50,595 nucleotides of DNA from Actinomycetes bacterium (lineage in GTDB: Bacteria; Actinomycetota; Actinomycetes; Propionibacteriales; Propionibacteriaceae): contig JAEXCA010000227.1 in the NCBI GenBank assembly GCA_023393755.1, positions 1 through 50,595 on the forward strand. The letters run 5' to 3'. The first letter of the stretch is position 1. Each line of letters starts with the position of its first letter. The position numbers and the translations under genes are program-made. Positions 25,940 to 34,565 of the stretch are shown in pieces. Under the pieces are notes generated by a model. The model searched no databases. It was given only the letters and a program-made list of their open reading frames with translations, and was not told the DNA's origin.

Positions 25940-26839
25940 CTAGCCGAGCAGGTCGGCGATGTCGGACGGACGGGCCAGGCTGGGGATCACCTCGGCGGTG
26001 GCCACCGCATGGGCGCCGGCGGCACTGGCGAACCGGACGGCGGCCGGCAGCTCGTCGCCACGCGCCAGCGCGACCGCCAGGGCACCGGTGAAGGCGTCCC
26101 CGGCGCCGGTGGTGTCGACCACCTCGCGGGGCGGGACGGGAGCCACCCGGGTACGTCCGCCATCAGGGGTGTCGAGCAAACAGCCCTCGCCGCCCAGCGT
26201 CACCACGATTGCCCCGCCGAACCGGGCGCGAATCGCGTCCGCGCAGGCGTCGGCGGTCTCCACCGGCTCACCGGTCAGCACCGCCGCCTCCGAGCGATTG
26301 GGGGTCACCACGTCGGCGAGTTCCCACAGCTCCGAATCGAGCCGGACGGCGGGAGCCGGGTTGAGCAGGGTCCGGACGCCGTGCCGCCGGGCCAGTTGCA
26401 GCGCGCGGCGGGCGACCTCGACCGGGATCTCGAAGCCGGTGACCAGGATGTCGGCGGCCGCGATCTCGTCCTCGAACGCGTCCACGTCCGCGGGCGTCAG
26501 CTGGTCCAGCGCTCCCGGCGCGATCACGATCCGGTTCTCCCCGCTGGGCTCGACCAGGATCACCCCCACCATGGTGGCGGCATCGGTGGTGATCACGGTG
26601 GCGTCGACGCCCTCCTCCCGCCACAGGTCACAGGCCGCCACGCCGAAGGCGTCCGGTCCCACCCCGGTGAGGAAGGAGACCTCAGCACCCAGTCGCGCCG
26701 CGGCCACCGCCTGGTTGGAGCCCTTGCCGCCGTGGCCCGAGGCGAACACCCCGTCGGAGAGGGTCTCCCCGCCGACCGGCATCCGTCCCACCCGCATGGT
26801 CAGCCCGACCCCGTAGCTCCCGACAACCGCAACCCGCAT
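25940..26839 (-). CDS. rbsK: ribokinase
   Basis: The 299-residue PfkB-family kinase has the ribokinase signatures GHGGKGSNQAVAAARLGAEVSFLTGVG (substrate loop and GG hinge), LLNPAPA, VTPNRSEA and the C-terminal VDTTGAGDAFTGALAVAL. It phosphorylates ribose (or a similar pentose) at O5 with ATP. ATG 26839 begins the conserved MRVAVVGS; an in-frame GTG lies 6 nt upstream. With deoC downstream it suggests channelling of nucleoside-derived pentoses. Confidence 0.88.
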   Translation of the reverse strand: MRVAVVGSYGVGLTMRVGRMPVGGETLSDGVFASGHGGKGSNQAVAAARLGAEVSFLTGVGPDAFGVAACDLWREEGVDATVITTDAATMVGVILVEPSGENRIVIAPGALDQLTPADVDAFEDEIAAADILVTGFEIPVEVARRALQLARRHGVRTLLNPAPAVRLDSELWELADVVTPNRSEAAVLTGEPVETADACADAIRARFGGAIVVTLGGEGCLLDTPDGGRTRVAPVPPREVVDTTGAGDAFTGALAVALARGDELPAAVRFASAAGAHAVATAEVIPSLARPSDIADLLG

Positions 26840-26907
26840 GGCCACCCCGCTGTCCCTCGACGCCTTGAGGCGACGCTACCGCAGCCGGCCGCCCTCAGCG
26901 GTGATGC

Positions 26908-27699
26908 TCAGCCGCGGCCGGTCTTGAGCGCCTTCAGCGCGAGCTGGACGGCGATCACGATCACGAACACGGCGAACAGCGGCGTGGCCACCTGGGGATC
27001 CAGGATCCGGGCCAGGTGCGCTCCCAGGACGGTGGTCACGCAGGCGCCCAGCGCCACCCATGCCGCGGCCGGGAGGTCGGCATTGTGGCGTTTGACGTTG
27101 CCGACCGTGCCGGAGATCGCGGTCGGGATCATCATCAGCAGCGACGTCCCCTTGGCGATCAGGTCGCTGGCATCGAACAGCAGGATGAGCGCGGGCACCA
27201 CCACGATCCCGCCGCCGACGCCGAGCAGTCCGGCCAGCACACCGGTCACCACACCGACCGCCAGCAGCGCCGCACCGGTGCCCCAGTCGAGCACCAGGTC
27301 GGCGTCGCGCGAGGGGATCACCAGGAAGAGGTTCACCACGACCACCAGCAGGAAGCCGACGAAGCCCCACTGCAACACCCGCAGCGGCAGCCGGGGCAGC
27401 AGCCAGGTGCCCAGCTGGGCGCCCCCCACCGCGCCGACGGCCAGCAGCAGCGCCGCCAGCCAGGAGACCGAGCCGGCCACGGCGTAGGAGACCACCCCGA
27501 CGATCGCCGTCGGCACGATCGCGGCCAGCGAGGTGCCCGCCGCCCGCCGCTGGTCGAACCCGCACAGCAGCACCAGCAGGGGGACGATCACCGTCCCGCC
27601 GCCGACGCCGAACAGGCCGGAGAGCAGCCCCGCCAGCAGCCCGATGAAGACGTACTTCAACCAGGCGGGAACACGGGGGGCAGGTGAGTCGGAGGGCAC
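26908..27699 (-). CDS. TSUP (TauE/SafE) family membrane permease
   Basis: The 263-residue protein has about 8 hydrophobic segments arranged as two related halves, each with the family motif GLLSGLFGVGGGTVIVPLLVLL or GVLAGLLGVGGGIVVVPALILLF. Such proteins export or import sulfonates, sulfite or other organic anions, and the substrate here is unknown. GTG 27699 is preferred: TAGGCT lies 8 nt upstream, fitting a leaderless start. The GTG at 27726 has no supporting signal. The gene is separated from ribokinase by 68 nt. Confidence 0.88.
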   Translation of the reverse strand: MPSDSPAPRVPAWLKYVFIGLLAGLLSGLFGVGGGTVIVPLLVLLCGFDQRRAAGTSLAAIVPTAIVGVVSYAVAGSVSWLAALLLAVGAVGGAQLGTWLLPRLPLRVLQWGFVGFLLVVVVNLFLVIPSRDADLVLDWGTGAALLAVGVVTGVLAGLLGVGGGIVVVPALILLFDASDLIAKGTSLLMMIPTAISGTVGNVKRHNADLPAAAWVALGACVTTVLGAHLARILDPQVATPLFAVFVIVIAVQLALKALKTGRG

Positions 27700-27713
27700 G
27701 ATGCCTGAGCCTA

Positions 27714-28140
27714 CTCGCAAGACCACCGGCGCTGCTGACGCGCAGGTTGACTGTCACCCTGGTCCGCTCGCGCAATGCCGCCGGTTATCACCGGCCGGGA
27801 GAGATGGCCCCGCCGGCCAGTGCGCATCCGCGCCGCATACCAGCCCCCCCCACGGGCGGAAAACCGGCATAGCTGCGCAGCCGGGACGGTCATGGCTGCG
27901 AGGACCCGGGGTATGCGGCGTGGATGCGCGTCCGGGGTGACCCTCCAGCAACGCACCGGCATCGACCTCAGGCGGCTCGACCCCGGCATCGGCGACAACA
28001 CCGCCGCCGACAAGATCCCCGACCTCACGGGGGCGCCAGAACCAGGCACCAGTGCGGAAGTCAGGCCAAGGGTCGCCATCCGCGTTGGGGCAGCCGGCGT
28101 GACAGACTGTGCTCAGTCTCGTTGGCATTTGGGGGTTCTG
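27714..28140. other. 427-bp region without a credible gene
   Basis: It contains a 20-bp inverted repeat (27822-27929) and, nearer the UDP-glucose dehydrogenase, a short hairpin AGACTGTGCTCAGTCT (28104-28119). Both strands have open frames but no recognisable protein, ribosome-binding site or codon bias. Confidence 0.5.
27822..27929. repeat. 20-bp inverted repeat, 68-nt interior
   Basis: GCGCATCCGCGCCGCATACC (27822-27841) is matched in inverse at 27910-27929 with 19 of 20 positions. The interior holds a further GCAGCC/GGCTGC hairpin. This could be a mobile-element remnant or a structured RNA. Confidence 0.65.
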
Positions 28141-29304
28141 ATGAAGATTGCACTGTTCGGGCTGGGCTACGTCGGCATGGCGTCCGCCGTGCTCCTCGCC
28201 CGCCATCACCAGGTGGTGGCGATCGACGTGGACGCGCAGCGGGTGGCCCTGGTCAACGATCGCCAGTCCCCGATCAGCGATCCGGACATCGAGGCCTACC
28301 TGGCCGACCCGGGACTGCAGCTGACCGCGTCCACCGATCCCGAGCTGGCGGCCGGCGCGGACTTCGTCGTGATCGCCACCCCGACCGACTACGACCCGCA
28401 GGCCAACTACTTCAACACCGGCAGCGTGGAGACGGTGATCAACTGGGTCGCCGGGCACAGCCCGTCCTCCGTGGTGGTGATCAAGTCGACCATCCCGGTG
28501 GGGTACACCAAGCGGCTCAGCGAGGAGCACCCGGGGCTGACGATCATCTTCTCCCCGGAGTTCCTGCGCGAGGGCCACGCCCTGCACGACAACCTGCACC
28601 CCTCCCGGATCGTGGTCGGCAGCCAGGAGGAGCCCGGCCGGGCCTTCGCGCAGCTGCTCGCCGACGCGGCCCTGGACGACGACATCCCGATCCTGCTGAC
28701 CGACCCCACCGAGGCCGAGGCGATCAAGCTCTTCGCCAACACCTACCTGGCGCTGCGGGTGGCGTACTTCAACGAGCTCGACAGCTACGCCCTCACCCAC
28801 GGGCTCAACACCCGGCAGATCATCGAGGGCGTCGGGCTCGATCCGCGGATCGGCAGCCACTACAACAACCCCTCCTTCGGCTACGGCGGCTACTGCCTGC
28901 CCAAGGACACCAAGCAGCTGCTGGCCAACTACCAGGCCGTCCCGCAGAACCTGATCGCCGCGGTGGTGGAAGCCAACACCACCCGCAAGGACTTCATCGC
29001 CGGCGACATCCTGCGCCGCAACCCCAAGGTGGTCGGGGTCTACCGGCTGGTGATGAAGGAGGGGTCGGACAACTTCCGCGCCTCCTCCATCCAGGGGATC
29101 ATGAAGCGGATCAAGGCCAAGGGCGTGGACGTCATCGTCTACGAGCCGGCGCTGGAGGCCGACCACTTCTTCCACTCCGAGGTGGTCCGCGACCTGGAGG
29201 AGTTCAAGTCGCGCTCGGACGTGATCGTCACCAACCGCCACCACGACGACCTGGACGACGTCGCCGACAAGATCTACACCCGCGACCTCTACCGCCGCGA
29301 CTGA
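28141..29304 (+). CDS. ugd: UDP-glucose 6-dehydrogenase
   Basis: The 387-residue NAD-dependent enzyme oxidises UDP-glucose to UDP-glucuronate for surface polysaccharides. It has the N-terminal Rossmann motif IALFGLGYVGMASAVLLA, STIPVGYTKRL, FSPEFLREGHALHDNLHPSRIVVG, KLFANTYLALRVAYFNELD and the catalytic cysteine in GYGGYCLPKDTKQL. The shorter class (about 390) shown by enterobacterial-like Ugd is matched. ATG 28141 begins the conserved sequence and follows GGGGG at 5 nt. It is monocistronic, with a small GCTGCC/GGCAGC hairpin at 29321-29339 after the stop. Confidence 0.95.
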   Translation: MKIALFGLGYVGMASAVLLARHHQVVAIDVDAQRVALVNDRQSPISDPDIEAYLADPGLQLTASTDPELAAGADFVVIATPTDYDPQANYFNTGSVETVINWVAGHSPSSVVVIKSTIPVGYTKRLSEEHPGLTIIFSPEFLREGHALHDNLHPSRIVVGSQEEPGRAFAQLLADAALDDDIPILLTDPTEAEAIKLFANTYLALRVAYFNELDSYALTHGLNTRQIIEGVGLDPRIGSHYNNPSFGYGGYCLPKDTKQLLANYQAVPQNLIAAVVEANTTRKDFIAGDILRRNPKVVGVYRLVMKEGSDNFRASSIQGIMKRIKAKGVDVIVYEPALEADHFFHSEVVRDLEEFKSRSDVIVTNRHHDDLDDVADKIYTRDLYRRD

Positions 29305-29486
29305 GGCGGACCGGACACCGGCTGCCTCGGGCGGGCAGCTACCGACCCAGCATCCGGTCCTTCAGGTGGTCGAGGAAGCCGTCGAGATCTGTCCACTCCA
29401 GTGCCACCCGGACGGGGCGACCGCGATCGGTCTCGGCGAGCACGACCGGCCGCCGGCCCGCTTACGGCGATGCCGCCGGCTCCGCC

Positions 29487-30452
29487 CTACCCGAGTTCGA
29501 GCAGACGGGCCTTCTCGGCGTCGGAGGCGAAGCTGGCCTCGATGCTGTTCCGGGCCAGCTGGGCGAGGTCGGCGTCGGTGAGCCCGAACTGGACGCGCAG
29601 CGCGTCCACCACGTCGTCCAGGTAGCCGCCGAAGTAGGCCGGGTCGTCGGAGTTGACCGTCACCCGGACGCCGCGGCGCAGCAGGTAGACGATCGGGTGG
29701 ACGGCCAGGTTGGGCACCACCTTCAGCCGGACGTTCGACAACGGGCACATGGTCAGCGGGATCCGCTCGGCCACCAGGTGCCGGATCAGGCGGTCGTCCT
29801 CGATCGCGCGGACGCCGTGGTCGATCCGTTCGACCTTCAGCGCGTCCAGCACCTCCCAGACGTAACCGGCGTCACCCTCCTCGCCGGCGTGGGCGACGGT
29901 CCGCAGCCCGTCCGCCCGGGCCCGGGCGTAGACCTCGGCGAAACCGGCGGCCGGGTACCCGACCTCGGTCGAGCACAGCCCGACCCCCAGCAGCGGGACG
30001 CCGGTGTCGACCGCCTGCTGATAGGCGGCCATCGCCTGCTCCGCGGGCAGATGCCGCAGGAAGGTGAGGATCAGGCCGGTGCTGATGCCGTGACGCCGTT
30101 CCGCCGCGGCCAGGGCCCGGTGGACGCCGCCCAGCGCCACCTCCGGCGCGATCCCGCGCGCGGTGTGTGCCTGCAGATCGAGGAACACCTCGGCCCGGCG
30201 CACCCCGGCACGGTGGGCCCGGGCGAGGTAGGCCTCGGTCAGGTCGGCGAAGTCCTGCTCGGTCCGCAGCACCCGCATGTTGGCGTAGTACAGGTCGAGG
30301 AAGCTCTGCAGATCGGCGAAGTCGTAGCGCGAGCGCAGCTCCACCAGATCCCGGTAGGGCAGCTCGATCCGGTTGCGCTCGGCCAGCGCGAAGATCAACT
30401 CCGGTTCCAGCGTTCCCTCAAGATGCAGATGCAGTTCCGCCCACGCCGTCAT
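29487..30452 (-). CDS. adenine deaminase (adenosine deaminase-like superfamily)
   Basis: The 321-residue amidohydrolase carries AELHLHLEGTLEPELIF, the zinc HxH with the GTLEPE form typical of bacterial adenine deaminases (true adenosine deaminases have HLDGSLR). Further blocks are VAHAGEEGDAGYVWEVLD (zinc His, catalytic Glu region), RIDHGVRA, TMCPLSNVRLKVV and the metal Asp region TVNSDDPAYFGGY, also adenine-deaminase-like. It should convert adenine to hypoxanthine and NH3. ATG 30452 has GAGG 7 nt upstream; the longer frame is unsupported. It fits the purine/pentose salvage theme of this region but is not linked in an operon. Confidence 0.85.
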   Translation of the reverse strand: MTAWAELHLHLEGTLEPELIFALAERNRIELPYRDLVELRSRYDFADLQSFLDLYYANMRVLRTEQDFADLTEAYLARAHRAGVRRAEVFLDLQAHTARGIAPEVALGGVHRALAAAERRHGISTGLILTFLRHLPAEQAMAAYQQAVDTGVPLLGVGLCSTEVGYPAAGFAEVYARARADGLRTVAHAGEEGDAGYVWEVLDALKVERIDHGVRAIEDDRLIRHLVAERIPLTMCPLSNVRLKVVPNLAVHPIVYLLRRGVRVTVNSDDPAYFGGYLDDVVDALRVQFGLTDADLAQLARNSIEASFASDAEKARLLELG

Positions 30453-30490
30453 CGACCGTCCTCTCTCGTGGCCCCACCTTGGCACAGGGT

Positions 30491-31021
30491 TCAGCGGCGC
30501 GCGCGCCAGAGCCGCCAGATCCGGGAGGAGAGCAGGAAGCTGACCCCGACCACGACCAGCGGTACCAGCAGCCAGGTCCAGCCGGCCGGGCCGGCGGCGG
30601 TGTCACCCGTCCAGCCGATGCCGTACTCGCCGGGCCGGTCGAAGGCGGTCACCGGGATCCCCAGGAAGGTGGCGGTGGCCTCGCCACCGCCCAGCGAGCC
30701 GACCGCGCCGAGCATGCCAGCGGCGTAGCCGAAGAACACCAGCCAGTACAGCAGCAGCGCGACGCCGGCGGTGATGATGCCGGCCGACCACCGCGGGTAG
30801 CGGCGTTCCCTGCCCTCGCCATAGCGCTGGGCGAGGACGGCCGGACAGCCGAGGTCGTCCAGCACCTCGCCGACCGGACGTGGGTCCGCGTCGATCTCGG
30901 CCCGCAGGTCCTTCAGGATGACACGGCGCTCGGTGCCGGGAACCTGCTCCTCAAGATGCCAATCGAGGCGGCTGAGGTAGCTGCTGCGTTCCAGCCTGGC
31001 CAGTGGTCCGTGAGTGCTCAC
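30491..31021 (-). CDS. HAAS-domain membrane protein
   Basis: The 176-residue protein has an N-terminal helical HAAS-type domain (YLSRLDWHLEEQV...RRVILKDLRAEIDAD...VLDDLGCPAVLAQRYGE) followed by two or three membrane segments (WSAGIITAGVALLLYWLVFFGYAAG, GWTWLLVPLVVVGVSFLLS) and a short basic tail. Such proteins are typically encoded after PadR regulators. Here GTG 31021 overlaps the PadR stop (GTGA), and AAGGAG lies 6 nt before it. The molecular role of the family is not defined; it may couple membrane state to PadR regulation. Confidence 0.8.
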   Translation of the reverse strand: MSTHGPLARLERSSYLSRLDWHLEEQVPGTERRVILKDLRAEIDADPRPVGEVLDDLGCPAVLAQRYGEGRERRYPRWSAGIITAGVALLLYWLVFFGYAAGMLGAVGSLGGGEATATFLGIPVTAFDRPGEYGIGWTGDTAAGPAGWTWLLVPLVVVGVSFLLSSRIWRLWRARR

Positions 31022-31365
31022 GACAGTCTCCTTTCAGGGGTCAGGCCGCGTTCGGCGACCCGGGTGAGGACGTACCAGCGCTCGACGGCCTCCCCGCGAG
31101 CCTGCTCGCCGCGTTCGGTCAGCGCGTAGTACTTGCGCGCGGGTCCGCTGCTGGACGGGACCAGCCGGCTGGCCAGCAGGCCGTCCCGCTCGAAGCGGTT
31201 CAGCACCGGGTAGACCACACCGGTGGCCAGCCCGGGCAGGCCGAGCTCACGCAATCGCTCGACCAGTTCGTAGCCGTACGACTCCTGCCTGCCGAGCAGG
31301 GTGAGCACCAGCATCGGCAACACCCCGCGCAGCAGTTGCGAGTCGTGGGTCAGCAGGTCGTCCAC
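31018..31365 (-). CDS. PadR-family transcriptional regulator
   Basis: The 115-residue winged-helix regulator has LRGVLPMLVLTLLGRQESYGYELVERLRELGLPGLATGVVYPVLNRFERDGLL and GPARKYYALTERGEQA, the whole PadR domain. It is the first gene of a two-gene operon with the HAAS membrane protein. GTG 31365 has no Shine-Dalgarno; TAACTA (31372-31377) lies 6 nt upstream, so the mRNA is probably leaderless. A palindrome upstream (31393-31407) is a likely autoregulatory site. Confidence 0.92.
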   Translation of the reverse strand: MDDLLTHDSQLLRGVLPMLVLTLLGRQESYGYELVERLRELGLPGLATGVVYPVLNRFERDGLLASRLVPSSSGPARKYYALTERGEQARGEAVERWYVLTRVAERGLTPERRLS

Positions 31366-31371
31366 AGGTAT

Positions 31372-31407
31372 TAGTTAAGCATGAATAGTAAGCAGTAACA
31401 ATTACTG
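31372..31407 (-). promoter_or_regulatory. PadR promoter with CAGTAA-CAA-TTACTG palindrome
   Basis: In an unusually AT-rich patch, minus-strand TAACTA (31372-31377) is preceded by TTGTTA at an 18-bp distance. The perfect inverted repeat CAGTAACAATTACTG (31393-31407) overlaps the -35 box and is a candidate PadR operator. Confidence 0.55.
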
Positions 31408-31524
31408 GGCTGCGATGCTCTGCGGCGCTGAACCGCCGGCCTGCTACGCAGAACTCAGCCGGGGTGAGGGCTGCCGCCCGAGCCACGGCCCGGCTAACAT
31501 CGCGGGATCGGGCGGGGGACCTTC

Positions 31525-33885
31525 ATGGGGTGGATGCGCAGGCTGGGTCGCGGAGCGGCCGCGGTGCTGGCCGTGTGGTTCTCGCTCGGGCTGACCGCGC
31601 AGGCCGACGAACTCAGCTGGGCGCCGACGGACGAGGGCATCGTCTGGGGCGAGGCCGACCTGACCGACGTCCCCGACACCGAGGTGCCCGGCTGCACCGG
31701 CACACGCCGCTTCTGGCAGGCAGACGAGGGCGTGGTGACGCTGATCGCGTTGGACTGCCGGAACGCCGAGACCGCCGCGGGCGTGGTGCGGAACATCGCG
31801 CAGAGCCTCGACTTCGCCGGTGCGCCCGAGGTCGACCCGGTCTTCGGCCTCGGCCGGGACATCGCGCTCGTCAACGCCGGCGGCAACCTCGACCGCTACT
31901 GGTCGCAGGGCACCCGCTACCTGGGGGTGGGCACCAACTGCGGCGCCCGCGACTGCGCCTCGGCGACCGCGCGGTACGCCGGAGAACTGGCCGCGCTGTT
32001 CGACGGGACGATCAACCCGGTCTGGCCGGCGCCGGCGACCGGGCCGATCACCGCGTTCGTCCCCAGCGGCGGCCCGTGGATGCTGAGCGCCGACGCGGCC
32101 CTGCCCTCCTCGCAGCTCCGGGTGACCGACTGCGCCATGGCCATGGAGCGGCAGTGGCGGGACGCCGGCTCCGGCTTCGCGATGGCCTCCGTGGTCGAGT
32201 GCGGCGACGCCGGGCTCGCCGCCCGGGCGTGGTCGGACCTCTGGATGAACCTGCAGATCCGGTTCCAGGAAGGGGACGTGCTGGGCGCCGGGATCGACAA
32301 GGCCGCGATCTGGCAGGCGGACGCCGAGCGGCTCGGCTACGGCCGGGCCTGGGTGCAGGGCACCAGCTACGTCTACCTCCCCCGGATCTGCCCGCAGGAC
32401 GAGCTGGCGGCCTGCCGGACGGCGACCGCCGCGGACGCGGTGACCCTGGCCGGGTTGCTGCCCGGAGAACCGGCCACCGACGACCGGCCGGTCAACCTGG
32501 CGACCCAGGTCGTCCTGCTGTTGTTCGTCGTCCCGGTGGCGACGGTGGCGGCGCTGGTCGTCCCGCGGGCGGTCTGGCAGCTCAGCCGGGAGCGCGGCTG
32601 GCAGGTCGGCCCGGCGCACGGCGGCTTCACCGTGGTGGACGCAGAGGTGCGGAGCGCGCGACGCTCCCGCCGGCTGCGGAGCGTGGTGGCGACGGTGCTG
32701 GCGGTGGCCGGCTACATCGGCGGGGTGTTCTGGACCAGCGCCACGGGACAGGTGTGGTTGTTCGCGGCCTGGATCTTCGTCGCCCCGCTCGTCCTGGTAC
32801 CGGTGGCGGTCGGGCTGCTCCGCCTGGTCTGGCCCCAGCACCGGCTGATCCGCACCGCCCGCGGCCCGCGCGGCCCGACGACCACCGCCGCGCTCGCGGG
32901 GGCGGCGCTGCGCGCCGGCTCCGGCGTCCTGGCCGTGCTGGCCCTGATCGGCTACATCGCCTGCGCGGTGCTGTACCTGCTGCTCAACTACCAGACCCCG
33001 CAGCTCACCGCGACCATGGTCACCACGATGGTCGCCTCGTCCGCGCCGCTGGAGGTCGTGGTCGGCACGGTGTTCGGGTTCGTCGCCGGGCTGGAGCAGC
33101 GGGGGTTGATGTGGGTGCTGTTCCTGGCCGTCCTGGTGGGGCCGATGACGGTGGCGTACCTGCTGGATCGGCTGGGACGGCGGCTGGGACAGCACTCGCT
33201 CCAGGCGGTGCTGGCCGCTGATGCCCGTCCGCACCTGCTCTACCTGCGCGGCTTCGAGGAGGACGACCTGCGGATCACCCCGTCGTTGACCCGCACCAGC
33301 TTCCTGCAGTGGCTGACGCCGTTCGGCCGGCCGCGGTTCGAGGAGGTGATGGTGCGCTACCTCTCCCGGTTCGGGCCGGTGATCGCGATCGCGGGGCACA
33401 CCGGGCGGACCCTGCCCGAGCTCGGCGCCGCCAAGGCGGCCTTCGCCGACCACCAGTGGCAGTCGCAGGTTCATCGGTGGATGGGCGATGCCCTGGCAGT
33501 GGTGGTCGCGGCGACGCCCGACCAGGTCCGGGACGGGCTGATGTGGGAGTTGGTGCAGCTGTCGGACGCCGAGCGCCATCCGAGGGTGCTGCTGGTGGTG
33601 GCGCCGTGGCCGCGCGAGCAGCTGACCTCGCGCTGGCAGGGGTTCGTCGCCGCCGCCTCGCGGCTGCCGCTGTTCGCACCACTCGCCGCGCGTCCGTTCC
33701 CACCGGCCGTCCAGGTGCTGACCTACACCACCGACGCGGGGTGGCGCGGCTACGGCGCCGCCCGTCGCTGGGACTGGAGCTACGCTGCCGCCCTGACCGC
33801 CGCCGTCGAGGACGCCGCCCCCGCCTGGGAACGGGACCGCCTGGCCGAGCAGGGCGGACTGATCACCCCCGACCCGCTGCGCTGA
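31525..33885 (+). CDS. large membrane protein with duplicated Cys-rich ectodomain and cytosolic TIR/Rossmann-like domain
   Basis: This 786-residue protein is not assigned to a named family. Residues 7-26 look like a signal sequence. The region to about 320 holds two repeats with the same cysteine spacing: C57-C78-C139-C144 and C203-C226-C289-C297. Each ends in a related block (YWSQGTRYLGVGTNC; IWQADAERLGYGRAWVQGTSYVYLPRIC), so the domain is duplicated and probably disulfide-bonded outside the cell. About six membrane segments follow (roughly 326-346, 384-403, 410-432, 465-487, 500-521, 527-547). A soluble C-terminal domain (about 570-786) contains LLYLRGFEEDDLRI, RFGPVIAIAGHTGRTLPELGAAKA, WQSQVHRWMGDALAVVVAATPDQVRDGLMWEL. 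The layout suggests a sensor or effector. It is flanked by pdxT and the PadR pair but transcribed alone. Confidence 0.8.
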   Translation: MGWMRRLGRGAAAVLAVWFSLGLTAQADELSWAPTDEGIVWGEADLTDVPDTEVPGCTGTRRFWQADEGVVTLIALDCRNAETAAGVVRNIAQSLDFAGAPEVDPVFGLGRDIALVNAGGNLDRYWSQGTRYLGVGTNCGARDCASATARYAGELAALFDGTINPVWPAPATGPITAFVPSGGPWMLSADAALPSSQLRVTDCAMAMERQWRDAGSGFAMASVVECGDAGLAARAWSDLWMNLQIRFQEGDVLGAGIDKAAIWQADAERLGYGRAWVQGTSYVYLPRICPQDELAACRTATAADAVTLAGLLPGEPATDDRPVNLATQVVLLLFVVPVATVAALVVPRAVWQLSRERGWQVGPAHGGFTVVDAEVRSARRSRRLRSVVATVLAVAGYIGGVFWTSATGQVWLFAAWIFVAPLVLVPVAVGLLRLVWPQHRLIRTARGPRGPTTTAALAGAALRAGSGVLAVLALIGYIACAVLYLLLNYQTPQLTATMVTTMVASSAPLEVVVGTVFGFVAGLEQRGLMWVLFLAVLVGPMTVAYLLDRLGRRLGQHSLQAVLAADARPHLLYLRGFEEDDLRITPSLTRTSFLQWLTPFGRPRFEEVMVRYLSRFGPVIAIAGHTGRTLPELGAAKAAFADHQWQSQVHRWMGDALAVVVAATPDQVRDGLMWELVQLSDAERHPRVLLVVAPWPREQLTSRWQGFVAAASRLPLFAPLAARPFPPAVQVLTYTTDAGWRGYGAARRWDWSYAAALTAAVEDAAPAWERDRLAEQGGLITPDPLR

Positions 33886-33916
33886 CGCACCGTGGACCGC
33901 TGTCCGGAGCCGGCCG

Positions 33917-34510
33917 CTACGTCCGCGCGCGGGAGGCGACCAGCAGGTCGCGGTGGAACCTGGGCTCTCCGGTCAGCTCTGGGTGGAACGAGATCCCGGT
34001 GATCGCACCCTGGCGGACGCCGACCACGGCGCCGGCCCACCGGGCGATGACCTCCACCTGCGGCCCGCTGTCGACCACCGCCGGAGCGCGGATGAACGCC
34101 ACCCTCGCCGGCCCGTCGGAGGTCGGCAGCTCGACCTCCGCGGAGTCGACCTGCGGGCCGAACGCGTTGCGCCGCACCGCGACGTCCAGCACCTCCAGCG
34201 ACCGCTGGCCGGGTGCGGGATCGACCACCCGGCGGGCGAGCAGCACCAGCCCGGCGCACGTCCCCAGGGTTGGCAGCCCCTCCCCGACCGCGTCGCGCAG
34301 CGGCTCGAACAGCCCGAACAGGCGCAGCAACCGGCTGATCGTGGAGGACTCCCCGCCGGGCAGCACCAGCCCGTCGATGCGCAGCCCGTCCCCGCCCACC
34401 AGGTCGGACGGGGTGCGCACCGCGACCGCCCGGACGTCGAGGCTCTCCAGCAGCCGGACGTGCTCCCGCACCCCGCCCTGCAGGGCGAGCACGCCGATCG
34501 TCGCGGTCAC
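33917..34510 (-). CDS. pdxT: pyridoxal 5'-phosphate synthase glutaminase subunit
   Basis: The 197-residue class I glutamine amidotransferase supplies ammonia to PdxS. It starts IGVLALQGGVREHVRLLE and has LVLPGGESSTISRLL, the nucleophile GTCAGLVLLA and the His-Glu of SFHPELTGE. GTG 34510 places the start at the family-typical MTxxIGVLALQG. An in-frame GTG at 34576 would overlap pdxS but add 22 non-homologous residues. It lies directly downstream of pdxS (55 nt gap) in the same operon. Confidence 0.95.
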   Translation of the reverse strand: MTATIGVLALQGGVREHVRLLESLDVRAVAVRTPSDLVGGDGLRIDGLVLPGGESSTISRLLRLFGLFEPLRDAVGEGLPTLGTCAGLVLLARRVVDPAPGQRSLEVLDVAVRRNAFGPQVDSAEVELPTSDGPARVAFIRAPAVVDSGPQVEVIARWAGAVVGVRQGAITGISFHPELTGEPRFHRDLLVASRART

Positions 34511-34565
34511 CGTCGGCCCCAGGTGACCGGCTCGGGTGACTCCCGGCCCGGCCGACGCGGGTGCC

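Noticed and set aside
26876..27775. Second minus-strand frame over the TSUP permease gene
   Set aside because: It is arginine-rich with no membrane pattern. The TSUP frame has the duplicated GVGGG motifs.
27775..28140. N-terminal extension of UDP-glucose dehydrogenase in the open upstream frame
   Set aside because: The conserved Ugd sequence starts exactly at ATG 28141 with a G-rich ribosome-binding site, and the upstream part contains an inverted repeat rather than protein-like sequence.
29341..29442. Small minus-strand frame ending LEWTDLDGFLDHLKDRMLGR, possible 34-residue protein
   Set aside because: The composition looks protein-like and it may be the remnant of a gene, but there is no ribosome-binding site or promoter box, a TAA lies just upstream, and I recognise no family.
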